Shown: positions 16,259-24,128 of the stretch, in pieces
How the letters are laid out: each line of letters begins with the position of its first letter
Numbering within the stretch: the stretch's first letter is position 1
The notes under the pieces: generated by a model
What the model saw: only the letters and a program-made list of their open reading frames with translations
Told to the model about the DNA's origin: nothing
Database searches by the model: none
Program-made: the position numbers and the translations under genes
Origin: Streptococcus ilei
Lineage (GTDB): Bacteria; Bacillota; Bacilli; Lactobacillales; Streptococcaceae
Length of the DNA stretch: 64,000 nucleotides
Assembly: GCF_000479335.1 (NCBI RefSeq)
Contig: NC_022584.1
Coordinates: 620,001 to 684,000 of the forward strand
Direction of reading: 5' to 3'

Positions 16259-16451
16259 CTAAGCCAAAAATGCTCTAAATTTTTGAAATTCTAACATATC
16301 CCACTCGACTTCATCATCATCTTTGACTTTCACAATATCTTCCTCAAAATAACATGGAATAAATATGATTTTCAACCAGTACATGTGTTTTTAACTCCAA
16401 AGGATTAGACAAACTTGGCTGTTTTATAATATCATATGTAAATTTTTTCAT
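16259..16451 (-). pseudogene. frameshifted small gene after the Lcn972 transporter
   Basis: An ATG at 16451 starts MKKFTYDIIKQPSLSNP and stops after about 35 codons; the sense continues in another frame (LKIIFIPCYFEEDIVKVKDD, then EVEWDMLEFQKFRAF) to a TAG at 16259. Together about 62 residues. It follows the ATPase gene of the lactococcin-972 cluster by about 65 bases, so it may be a decayed accessory gene. Family unknown. The rest of 15780-16516 shows nothing further. Confidence 0.45.
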
Positions 16452-16516
16452 GTTTGAACTCTCCGCCTTCGATATTCCATAAAAAGTAACCGTATCAACT
16501 GCTAATAATGGTTGAG

Positions 16517-17173
16517 TTAATTTGCAAGAACCGACTCCAGTGAAATGATCCTATCACATTGCCGTGCTTGCTCCATGTTATGCGTAACAACCAAAATTGT
16601 TTTACCAAACTGATCTCTCAAAGTTCGAATCAAATCGAATGCTTTTTGAGACATTTCAGGATCTAACGATCCGGTTGGTTCATCTGCTAGGACAATATCT
16701 CCGGGCTTTAAAATAGCTCTCACAATCGCAATTCTCTGCTGTTCACCTCCCGATAATTCATTGATTTTACTATTTAACCGATTTTGTAGACCAACAAATT
16801 CTAGCGATTCCTTGATTCTCTGCTCCTTCTCCTGTCTAGAGAAATTCGAAAAAGTCATGGCAAGCATCAGGTTATCTTTTACACTAGATGTAGAAATGAG
16901 TGCATTGGATTGAAAAAGATAGTTGATGACATTCCTTCGGTAATGAACTGCTGATCGCGAATTTACCTTAGGCAAAACTTTTCCGTTGATCAGGATTTTA
17001 CCACTGTCAACAGTATCCAATAGTCCAATCATATTGAGGATAGTCGATTTTCCAGAACCAGAAGGTCCTACTAAAGCTACAAATTCATTTTCCTCAATAT
17101 CAAAGCTTAAGTCTTTGAAAATTTCTCTTGAACCAAATTGTTTTGATACATTTTGTACTGAAATTCTAGACAT
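16517..17173 (-). CDS. lactococcin-972-group ABC transporter ATPase
   Basis: 218 residues: Walker A GPSGSGKST at about 36-44, Q-loop FQSNAL, signature LSGGEQQRIAIVR, Walker B DIVLADEPTGSLD and H-loop VTHNM. It belongs to the MacB/LolD-like ATPases. Lactococcin-972-type loci always have a bacteriocin, a large integral membrane protein and such an ATPase, the same order as here (19386, 17178, 16517, all minus strand). It likely energises export or immunity together with the membrane protein encoded four bases upstream. Confidence 0.88.
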   Translation of the reverse strand: MSRISVQNVSKQFGSREIFKDLSFDIEENEFVALVGPSGSGKSTILNMIGLLDTVDSGKILINGKVLPKVNSRSAVHYRRNVINYLFQSNALISTSSVKDNLMLAMTFSNFSRQEKEQRIKESLEFVGLQNRLNSKINELSGGEQQRIAIVRAILKPGDIVLADEPTGSLDPEMSQKAFDLIRTLRDQFGKTILVVTHNMEQARQCDRIISLESVLAN

Positions 17174-17177
17174 GAGA

Positions 17178-19379
17178 TTACTCCTTAAATAATTGTATGA
17201 TACTCTCTCCTTCTTTACGGAACAAGCTGAAGTAAAGAAGCATTATCTGAAAAGAAAATGTAGCTAGTGTCATGACTATTCCCAACTTAGAACCCACTAA
17301 GATAGAAACGATTAGTTCCATCACAGAAAAACTAATAATGAGAGAAAGCACACCAATATATCTTTTCCATGGTGAGAATCCCATAAAGTATTGAACATAC
17401 AATTTTTCTTTAAATAACAAGCGGTACATTAAGACAAAACTCCAGAAAATAGCCATCATCGTAATTATGATAATCGCTATGATCGTGCCGAAAAGATAAA
17501 ATGTATAACTCAGATCTTTTTGAATACCATTGATAAAGTTCTTGACAGTTGTAAAACTCAACCGATTATCCGTTAAATCTGGAAATTCTGTTTCTAAAAC
17601 GGACACTACCTGTTCCATCGTTTTCCTATCACGAATCTTCAAAAGACCATTATAGCCACTAACAACTAAGTTTGCCGACTCCATGAAGTATAAATTCTCT
17701 GGTGTTGAGACAAAAATAACTGGATTCTCACTAGTTGTACCATAAGAAATGGAATCTGACCAAGTAAATATTGGTCGAGACGGTTGATAAACCTTGAACA
17801 TAAATTTCGGATTTTCTGTGAAATTAGTTTTTAAATCTCCCGGTTTTACAGTGACACTTTCCTGTAAATACGCCTTCATCACCTCAAGTTCTTCTGTATT
17901 GAGCGTGTTAGGTAGAAGATAAAGTCGAGTACCATTCCTCATCTCTAGCAACTCTTCATCACTTAGGGAAATACCTAGGTCTTGCAGGTAATTATAGGAG
18001 AATTTCAAATACCAAAATGGTTTTTTAGGGACATGCTGGTATGTCCCATAGACTGCATCAAGGGACTCCTGATTAAGAAATTGTCCTTGGGCAATATAGA
18101 CACCTGGAAGCTCAGATATACGCTGGTAAAAGTTATACATACTACGCTCAAGGGAATTTGTAGTTCCTGCATATGTACCTACATCATCTCCCTCAACAAA
18201 GCTGGAGATAACGTACATATCTTCAACATTCTTCCACTCCCTAGATACTTTCATATTATCAATAAACTGATTCATTGGAGCATCTAAAGAGTAACTGACT
18301 GCGATTAACAAACCAGCTACCAAGGTATAGAATAACAAGCAGGTTACCATTAAAGGCTTCATTGGTAATCGTTTATGAATTGCGGCTAATGGAGAAACCG
18401 AATAAACAATAATTGTTGGAATAATGAATATCAATAGTAGCAACAAGACTGAGAGGCTGACTCCAGCAAAAACTAGAATAAACGATGATAAACCAAAACT
18501 AGACCAGCCTGACAACAACCAACTACATAAAGAGATAATAGGAATAATATAGATTGAAAATAGTAGAGAATTTTTGAAAAAAGCAGACCATAATTCTTTT
18601 CTATCCCATCCTAAAAGAATCAATGTTCCGAAATGTTTAAAGGATTGAAGAACACAGATTAAGAATAGGATCAGTAAAATGAAGGCATTTACTAAGATGC
18701 TGATAGCAAGTATTATTCCCCAAATTCCCTGATCAGTACTACTTCCAAAACTTTCTTTTGTCAAATCCTCAACAGAAATACCTGACACCTTTGAAAGATG
18801 CAACAAAAAGTTATCTCTTGAGACAGCATCGTGGAGACCATTGATATGGTATATCCCATTAATCGTATTAGTGTTTTGGAAAGTAAAATCTAATCGTTCA
18901 ATGACTACAGGTGTGCTAAATAATAAATCTGGAAGCTCGTAAAGCATATTATTTGAGCCTTTGTCAAGTCCAATAGTCATACTATTGTCACTATGAGATA
19001 ATAAATTTGCAAATTGTTGTTGTGAGACAACTATTTTACCCGTACTTTCAAAATCTGAAAAACCAGCAGAGCTACCAAGGATGTCTATATAAATCCTATT
19101 TAGACCTTCTCCTGTATCACTACTTTCAGAACGTTTTGTCCATATGGACAAGTCACTCTGTTCTAAAAAATAATTAAATACATCTTGTGATTGCTCTTCT
19201 GTTAACTTCTGAAGATAAACTGTTACGGTCCCGGAATGATGATTATAACTCTGCCATGACTGTTGATACTGTAAACCTGCTAAAAAAATTGCCACCAGAG
19301 CAAGTAAGACACTCTGGATGGCAATCAAAAACAGGATTAAGTATTTCATTTTACCTAATAACATGTTTTTGTATGTCAT
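17178..19379 (-). CDS. lactococcin-972-associated integral membrane protein
   Basis: 733 residues: an N-terminal helix (ILFLIAIQSVLLALVAIFLAG), a long extracytoplasmic stretch, a group of three or four helices at about 220-380, a second large outside region, and three C-terminal helices ending with FSLFRKEGESI. This FtsX/MacB-like permease layout and length match the putative immunity/transport protein that accompanies lactococcin-972-type bacteriocins. It starts six bases after the bacteriocin stop and ends four bases before the ATPase, so the three form one operon. Intact, no frameshift. Confidence 0.87.
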   Translation of the reverse strand: MTYKNMLLGKMKYLILFLIAIQSVLLALVAIFLAGLQYQQSWQSYNHHSGTVTVYLQKLTEEQSQDVFNYFLEQSDLSIWTKRSESSDTGEGLNRIYIDILGSSAGFSDFESTGKIVVSQQQFANLLSHSDNSMTIGLDKGSNNMLYELPDLLFSTPVVIERLDFTFQNTNTINGIYHINGLHDAVSRDNFLLHLSKVSGISVEDLTKESFGSSTDQGIWGIILAISILVNAFILLILFLICVLQSFKHFGTLILLGWDRKELWSAFFKNSLLFSIYIIPIISLCSWLLSGWSSFGLSSFILVFAGVSLSVLLLLLIFIIPTIIVYSVSPLAAIHKRLPMKPLMVTCLLFYTLVAGLLIAVSYSLDAPMNQFIDNMKVSREWKNVEDMYVISSFVEGDDVGTYAGTTNSLERSMYNFYQRISELPGVYIAQGQFLNQESLDAVYGTYQHVPKKPFWYLKFSYNYLQDLGISLSDEELLEMRNGTRLYLLPNTLNTEELEVMKAYLQESVTVKPGDLKTNFTENPKFMFKVYQPSRPIFTWSDSISYGTTSENPVIFVSTPENLYFMESANLVVSGYNGLLKIRDRKTMEQVVSVLETEFPDLTDNRLSFTTVKNFINGIQKDLSYTFYLFGTIIAIIIITMMAIFWSFVLMYRLLFKEKLYVQYFMGFSPWKRYIGVLSLIISFSVMELIVSILVGSKLGIVMTLATFSFQIMLLYFSLFRKEGESIIQLFKE

Positions 19380-19385
19380 AGGTAC

Positions 19386-19679
19386 TTACCTACAATTCCA
19401 GTAACATTCAGCTGTACCAGTTCCGATGTATTTAGAAGCATGTGCTTCTACTCCAGGGGATTTCCAGCCTGAGAATCCCCCGTTAGCAGATGATGCGTGT
19501 TCGTAAACACCAGACTGAACATTTGAATAGCTCCAAAGACCAGCAACACGACCATAATTCCAATAAACTGCAGTACCTTTATACCAAACTGTTGCAGCTG
19601 AAACAATCGAACCACCTGCCCCAGCTAAAGTCAGTGCAAGTAAAGATGTTGTAATTATTTTTTTTATGCTTTTCTTCAT
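19386..19679 (-). CDS. lactococcin-972-family bacteriocin
   Basis: 97 residues. Residues 1-28 form a classical signal peptide (KKIITTSLLALTLAGAGGSI, then VSAA), predicted cleavage after about residue 28, leaving about 68 residues rich in Trp, Tyr, Gly and Ser with the family's WxxYG-like repeats (VYWNYGRVAGLWSYS, then VYEHASSANGGFSGWKSPGV). Lactococcin 972 is an exported, non-lantibiotic peptide that binds lipid II and blocks septum formation. The C-terminus carries two cysteines (CYWNCR), which lactococcin 972 itself lacks, so a disulfide is possible. First gene of the operon, lying between phrA and its transporter. Confidence 0.88.
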   Translation of the reverse strand: MKKSIKKIITTSLLALTLAGAGGSIVSAATVWYKGTAVYWNYGRVAGLWSYSNVQSGVYEHASSANGGFSGWKSPGVEAHASKYIGTGTAECYWNCR

Positions 19680-19843
19680 CGTAAAGCCCTCATTTCTTTC
19701 ACTTAAAATCTAACAATAACAATGACTGCATTTAGAAGTATCAACAAATCACACCCTAGTACATTGGAATCCCTTCTTTCTAATTAAAAATTAGATGAAA
19801 GAGAAATACTATATAGTTAATAGTATTTTCATCATTTAATCAA

Positions 19844-20014
19844 CTAATCAGCCTTCCCAACATCAAGACCATTGGAATTCTTTTGTGATTGCAGTCGAAT
19901 CTCAAATTGTTTATTCTTCTGAATAAACTGTTGGTAAGGAATTGTATTACTAAACATAAAAACACCTAGTAATGCAAATGTAACTAATTTTTTAATTCCA
20001 CGTTTTTTTCTCAT
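19844..20014 (-). CDS. phrA: PhrA-type pheromone precursor
   Basis: A 56-residue reading frame starting at ATG 20014: a basic N-terminus (MRKKRGIKKL), a hydrophobic helix (VTFALLGVFMFSNTI), and a C-terminus SNGLDVGKAD. From memory this is the same ten-residue tail as the active peptide of Streptococcus pneumoniae PhrA, which is exported, processed and re-imported to relieve TprA repression. It has its own promoter and lies divergent to the tprA-like gene and upstream of the bacteriocin operon, both facts supporting the call. Confidence 0.85.
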   Translation of the reverse strand: MRKKRGIKKLVTFALLGVFMFSNTIPYQQFIQKNKQFEIRLQSQKNSNGLDVGKAD

Positions 20015-20046
20015 GCAATGAAACCCCTTTCTGTTTCCTTGTTTTT

Positions 20047-20075
20047 ATTCTAACATATATATATTACTTAGTCAA
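20047..20075 (-). promoter_or_regulatory. phrA promoter
   Basis: On the minus strand TTGACT (20070-20075), a 17-bp spacer and TAGAAT (20047-20052), 33 bases upstream of the phrA ATG. This is the best sigma-A promoter in the area and the expected target of TprA repression. The alternating AT spacer (TATATATAT) is notable. Confidence 0.7.
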
Positions 20076-20141
20076 TTGTTTTTATTACATTTTGAACTTT
20101 TTTTTTTTTTATTACAATAAAGAATTATTTATTCCTTTAAC

Positions 20142-20170
20142 TTGCTATTTTGAACTAAAAATTTTATAAT
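20142..20170 (+). promoter_or_regulatory. tprA promoter
   Basis: TTGCTA (20142-20147), 17-bp spacer, TATAAT (20165-20170), 35 bases before the tprA ATG. Divergent from the phrA promoter with about 66 bp between the -35 elements. Confidence 0.65.
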
Positions 20171-20204
20171 GAAATTAAGCAAATAGGAAGGTTTATTATC
20201 TTTA

Positions 20205-21068
20205 ATGAATACACTCGCAGAGAAATTCAGATTGAAAAGAAAAGAGTTGAGACTCTCCCAACAAACTCTTGCAGAAGGAATTTGTGAACAAAGCCAGATT
20301 AGTAAAATTGAGAGAGGGCATTTCATTCCCTCCGCAGACCTTTTGTTCAAACTCTCCCAACGACTTGAAGTACCATTAGATTATTTTTTTAATGAACAAA
20401 TTGAAATTAAATCTAACCTCTCTAATTTCAAGCAATTATCTGCTCGACTATTAGATGACAGAAATTATGAAGATTTGGAATATATTTATAGAATAGAGAT
20501 TGAACGAAGTACTTTTCTAACACTAGAAGACCGAACTTACCTTGAATGGATTAAAGCTATTATTGACTTCTATCAATATGACAGTAAGTGTGAGGCTATT
20601 TCTTCATTGGAAAATATATTATTAAAAGTCTCCTCAAATACTCTGATTTATTTAAAGGCATTGAATACTCTATCTAATTTCTATTCCTTAGTGGGTCGTG
20701 AACAAGAATATGAGGCAAACTACTCTCATTTAATGGAGTTATATCAGACAAAAAATTTTGAGCATCAAGAGTTTTTATTTGGCTACATCAGAGTTCGTTA
20801 CAACTACGCTCACTACCTAGTGTCAAAGGAAAAATATAACGAAGCCATCCAAGAAGCTCTTGAGACGATTGAACTCTGTAAACAAAGACAGACAAGCTAC
20901 CAACTGGCTCCCCTACTTATTCTTGTAGGAAATGCTGGAGCCAAATTTCTAGACAAAGAACAAGTCAAAAATTATTATATAGAAGCAAGAGAGTTATGTA
21001 AGATTTATAACAATCCTTTAATGTTGATGAAGATAGAAAATTATTTGAAGGAATTAGATACTGTATAG
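20205..21068 (+). CDS. tprA: TprA-like PlcR/Rap-family quorum-sensing regulator
   Basis: 287 residues: an N-terminal XRE helix-turn-helix at about 5-60 (LRLSQQTLAEGICEQSQISK then IERGHFIPSADLL), followed by TPR helices (NALTNFYSLVGREQEYEANY type pattern, EKYNEAIQEALETIELC). This is the layout of PlcR and pneumococcal TprA, cytosolic regulators that bind processed Phr peptides. The divergent gene encodes a PhrA precursor, so the pair is a complete sensing module. Target is inferred to be phrA and the lactococcin-972-type operon next to it; in pneumococcus TprA controls a lantibiotic operon. Confidence 0.85.
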   Translation: MNTLAEKFRLKRKELRLSQQTLAEGICEQSQISKIERGHFIPSADLLFKLSQRLEVPLDYFFNEQIEIKSNLSNFKQLSARLLDDRNYEDLEYIYRIEIERSTFLTLEDRTYLEWIKAIIDFYQYDSKCEAISSLENILLKVSSNTLIYLKALNTLSNFYSLVGREQEYEANYSHLMELYQTKNFEHQEFLFGYIRVRYNYAHYLVSKEKYNEAIQEALETIELCKQRQTSYQLAPLLILVGNAGAKFLDKEQVKNYYIEARELCKIYNNPLMLMKIENYLKELDTV

Positions 21069-21111
21069 TTAATCTTGACATTATAGTTTTTCTGAAACGT
21101 TAAATAACCTG

Positions 21112-21145
21112 TAAGGCTGATAGTGATATTAATACTATTAGCCTT
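21112..21145 (+). terminator. terminator after tprA
   Basis: TAAGGCTGATAGT and ACTATTAGCCTTA form a hairpin with one or two mismatches, followed by TAATTTTTCC. It also separates the convergent relaxase gene end. Confidence 0.7.
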
Positions 21146-21172
21146 ATAATTTTTCCATGGTATCTCCAATAA

Positions 21173-23047
21173 CTATACTGATTTTGTTTCCCGTTCTAAT
21201 TTGGTAACATTTTGATTTCTTGTATTATCAAGTATATTGATAAAATTCTCTAATCTCCTAACCTTATATTCGTAATCATCTATCCATTTAGTCATAAATC
21301 TTTGATTTTCTTCGATTTCTTTCTCCACCTGCTCCAGTTTGATAGTTGAAGTCAGGTTCATCTTGGCATAGTCATATTTTGCCAGTCTTCTATTTTCTGG
21401 GTCTGAGTTGTTGAGATTGATTAAGACCTCTGCTATCTTGTTTAGATGAGCAACCTTATCCTGCAAATCTGTAATGGTCAAATCCAGCTGGGCGATTTCC
21501 TTGATTAACTCATCTTTGATTTCCTGGTAAGATTGATTGTTAAGGTCTAATTCGATAAGAAGATTCACCTCTTCGATTTTCTCTTTGAGGTTGGCAATGG
21601 TTGGCCGCCTACGTTTAGGGATATGCGTGCTGTCGTGAGTAAGTTGACGGATTAGTTCACGCCCTCTCATGTAACGATTGAGGTCTGAACTTTCTTTGTT
21701 ATAAATGAAAAACTGGGCGGTCTCTCGTATAAAGACATGGTAGGACTTGTCTTGTTCGTTCTCATGAATATCCAAGTTTCGGTTTGGGATAAAGACCAAG
21801 CCGTCTTTTTTGACGCCGTAATTCATCTTGATGAAAAGACCTTCCTTGACCACCTTATCAATCTGATGCTCGGCTAGGACAACTTCAAACTCCTGAACCT
21901 GGTCATGTTTCTCTTTGAACTCCTTGTAAGCTGTTAGGAGTTCCTCACTTGAGAGTTTATCCTTGTCCTGATCTTCTTGATAGGTCTTCAAATCATAGAC
22001 AAAGTTAATCAAGTCAGACTCTGTTAGGCTTTCTCTTTGGTCAAAATAATCCTCAAAGAACTGGACATCGTACAAATTCTTCGTACTGACCTTTTTATTC
22101 TCTATAGAAATGGTTCGACCGTTCTCAGTCAAGGTAAAGGTCACATGCTTTTTCTTCAGGGAGATTGTCAGGTTTAACTGCTCTGCTATTTCCAAAAGAT
22201 GAGAGAGGTCACGGGCTCTAGGCAAAAGAAAATCCAATCGCTGCTCAATGGCTCGTGTCGCAAACTGCTCTCGGAAATAGTCCTCGGTGTAGGGCTGTCT
22301 CTTATCCAGCTGCTTACCGCGAATGACCTGTTTCATCTCTCGGTCAGTCATGAGGAATCTGGCGTGCTTGTGGGAAAAATCCATCTCCACATTTAGAGCA
22401 GGAGCCTTGGCCAAAAAGTCCTCAAAGTTTTTGCTGTGTTTCATGAGAAAATAAAGCCGTTGCTTGAGTTCAAACTTATGATTGGTCTTGCGGTAAGCCT
22501 CAAACTTCTCGTGCGAATAACGGTTAGGCTGGATAATCGTTGCCCCTGCTTCCTTGGCCAAGCGGTCAGAAATCATGCGAAGGTTTCTCTCTTGAGCGTA
22601 ATCCCATTTGAGCTTCTTGTCAGAATTGAGGTCGACAGAGTTTATCAGGATATGATTATGCACATGGTTTCTATCTGTGTGGGTTGTCACGATAAAACGA
22701 AAGTTTCCACCTGTCAGTTCCTTGATGGTCTCGTAGCCAATGCGGTTGATTTCCTCTGGTGTCAGCTTATCATCAGGCGAGAAAGACTGAATCAAGTGAT
22801 GGGCATGAATTTTAGTTTGTTTGATCTGTTGGCGGTCGTTTCTGGAATCGTAGAGCCTGTCATTGTTAATTAAGTTGGCCTCATACATATCCACCATCTC
22901 CCCATAACTAGGAAAAACCAAATAGTTCCTCATGCCAAAATCAGAAACTAACTTCAACTGCTCCGTCTTTTCAGGATTGAGAATATACTTGATGAGGCTC
23001 TTGCGGTACTTGGTGCTGTGAACCGCAAAGTGCTTAGTGACTACCAT
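21173..23047 (-). CDS. conjugative relaxase (Tn5252/MobP type)
   Basis: 624 residues. The N-terminal 200 residues form the relaxase domain: a lysine/tyrosine-rich start (STKYRKSLIKYIL), HHLIQSF, and the HUH metal site THTDRNHVHNHIL at about 122-134. The C-terminal half is helical and charged (coiled coil from about 480). It nicks oriT and leads the transferred strand. The start overlaps the upstream MobC-like gene by 14 bases. No truncation: length agrees with Tn5252-type relaxases. The oriT should lie in the 23765-24128 intergenic region. Confidence 0.92.
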   Translation of the reverse strand: MVVTKHFAVHSTKYRKSLIKYILNPEKTEQLKLVSDFGMRNYLVFPSYGEMVDMYEANLINNDRLYDSRNDRQQIKQTKIHAHHLIQSFSPDDKLTPEEINRIGYETIKELTGGNFRFIVTTHTDRNHVHNHILINSVDLNSDKKLKWDYAQERNLRMISDRLAKEAGATIIQPNRYSHEKFEAYRKTNHKFELKQRLYFLMKHSKNFEDFLAKAPALNVEMDFSHKHARFLMTDREMKQVIRGKQLDKRQPYTEDYFREQFATRAIEQRLDFLLPRARDLSHLLEIAEQLNLTISLKKKHVTFTLTENGRTISIENKKVSTKNLYDVQFFEDYFDQRESLTESDLINFVYDLKTYQEDQDKDKLSSEELLTAYKEFKEKHDQVQEFEVVLAEHQIDKVVKEGLFIKMNYGVKKDGLVFIPNRNLDIHENEQDKSYHVFIRETAQFFIYNKESSDLNRYMRGRELIRQLTHDSTHIPKRRRPTIANLKEKIEEVNLLIELDLNNQSYQEIKDELIKEIAQLDLTITDLQDKVAHLNKIAEVLINLNNSDPENRRLAKYDYAKMNLTSTIKLEQVEKEIEENQRFMTKWIDDYEYKVRRLENFINILDNTRNQNVTKLERETKSV

Positions 23048-23399
23048 AAAACTCCTTCAGTTGCTGGCATTTAATATTAAAGTCACTTTCAACTTCTTTA
23101 ATCAATTGACCAATGCCCTGTACCAACAACTCACGGTCACATGGTTTTAAGATGTGAGTCTGATTGACCGTCCGTGCAATTTGATTAAGGTTGTTTCCGA
23201 TACGTTTCAGTTCAAAGACCAGATCTTCATAGTTGCTGGTGTCAATGGTTAGGAAGGTCATGTTAGGGTTAAGCAAAACTTTTCTAGCATAAGCAGAGAA
23301 ATTTTTACAGCGACTCTGTCCGATACGGTCGTACAAGGTCGCAAGTTCCTGGTCTGTCAGAAAAACTTTTTTCAGATTAGTTCGGTAACGATTTTCCAT
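23034..23399 (-). CDS. mobC: MobC-like relaxosome protein
   Basis: 121 residues with the MobC pattern: a basic N-terminal ribbon-helix-helix-like part (LKKVFLTDQELATLYDRIG, NFSAYARKVLL) and the conserved ELKRIGNNLNQIARTVNQ helix at about 67-84. MobC proteins bind near nic and assist the relaxase. It is translationally coupled to the relaxase gene and lies two bases after the upstream accessory gene. Confidence 0.85.
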   Translation of the reverse strand: MENRYRTNLKKVFLTDQELATLYDRIGQSRCKNFSAYARKVLLNPNMTFLTIDTSNYEDLVFELKRIGNNLNQIARTVNQTHILKPCDRELLVQGIGQLIKEVESDFNIKCQQLKEFYGSH

Positions 23400-23401
23400 C
23401 C

Positions 23402-23764
23402 CTAACCTCCCATGTACTTGTCCCGAAAGTCTTGACTAAGTGGGATAGCCTGGTTAACCTCTGCTATTAGCTCCTGTACGCAGGTCAAGATAATCCGTAG
23501 GTGCTCTGCCGTGACTTGGTTGCTTTGTTCAGCCAAGGTAGTCACCTGTAAAATATCTCGGCTAATTTGTTCAATCTTTTGAGATTGCCAGAGAGTAAAC
23601 CAGCGAATCAAAACGTCTTCATGAGACTCTTTTTTCAATAAATTTTGGCGAAGGAATTCGGAGAAACTCTCCAATTGCTGTTCTCTCATCATTTCTTTTA
23701 TCTTATTATCCTCCTGTCTTGTTATCCTGAATTGTTTTCTGATTAACTTAATATCTTGTCTCAT
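23402..23764 (-). CDS. second relaxosome accessory protein
   Basis: 120 residues. The first 50 look like a ribbon-helix-helix DNA-binding unit (KLIRKQFRITRQEDNKIKEM, SFSEFLRQNLL); the rest is helical. It is the first gene of the mobilisation operon. The homologous position in Tn5252-type ICEs holds a small DNA-binding protein needed for nicking; that role is inferred here. Confidence 0.7.
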   Translation of the reverse strand: MRQDIKLIRKQFRITRQEDNKIKEMMREQQLESFSEFLRQNLLKKESHEDVLIRWFTLWQSQKIEQISRDILQVTTLAEQSNQVTAEHLRIILTCVQELIAEVNQAIPLSQDFRDKYMGG

Positions 23765-24128
23765 GGTTTTATCCTTTCAAAAAATTACTTGCCTGACAAT
23801 GTAAGGCAGCCTCACACTGTCAGTACACTTCCTAAAAGCCTCAAAAGTTTCTTTTTCGGCTTTTGCGAGCTCAGATATTGTGTCCACAATATCCCAAAAA
23901 TCATATCGCCAGCCGATCAAAACCTTCTAAGTTTTGTCAGCCAACGATAAGAAACTATGGTGGCTATGCCCCCAAACCCCCAGTCAAAAATCAAGACTTG
24001 ATTTTCTTAGGAATGATATTAGGATAACAGGGAAGATTTGAAAAAGGTATAACAGCTAATATAGTTGTGATTGACTTTCTCTGATTCTATGATAAAATTT
24101 CTGTAAACTAATTTTTGGAGAAATAAAA
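23765..24128 (-). other. candidate oriT region
   Basis: There is no gene here. A perfect inverted repeat GATATTGTG-TC-CACAATATC lies at 23874-23893. On the minus strand two G runs (TGGGGGTTTGGGGGCATAGC, within 23965-23985) precede the operon of relaxosome genes. The region directly upstream of relaxase/MobC genes is where oriT is found in related elements. The nic site cannot be named from sequence alone. The plus-strand promoter of the gene at 24129 also lies here (TTGACT... TATGAT region near 24071-24095). Confidence 0.45.
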
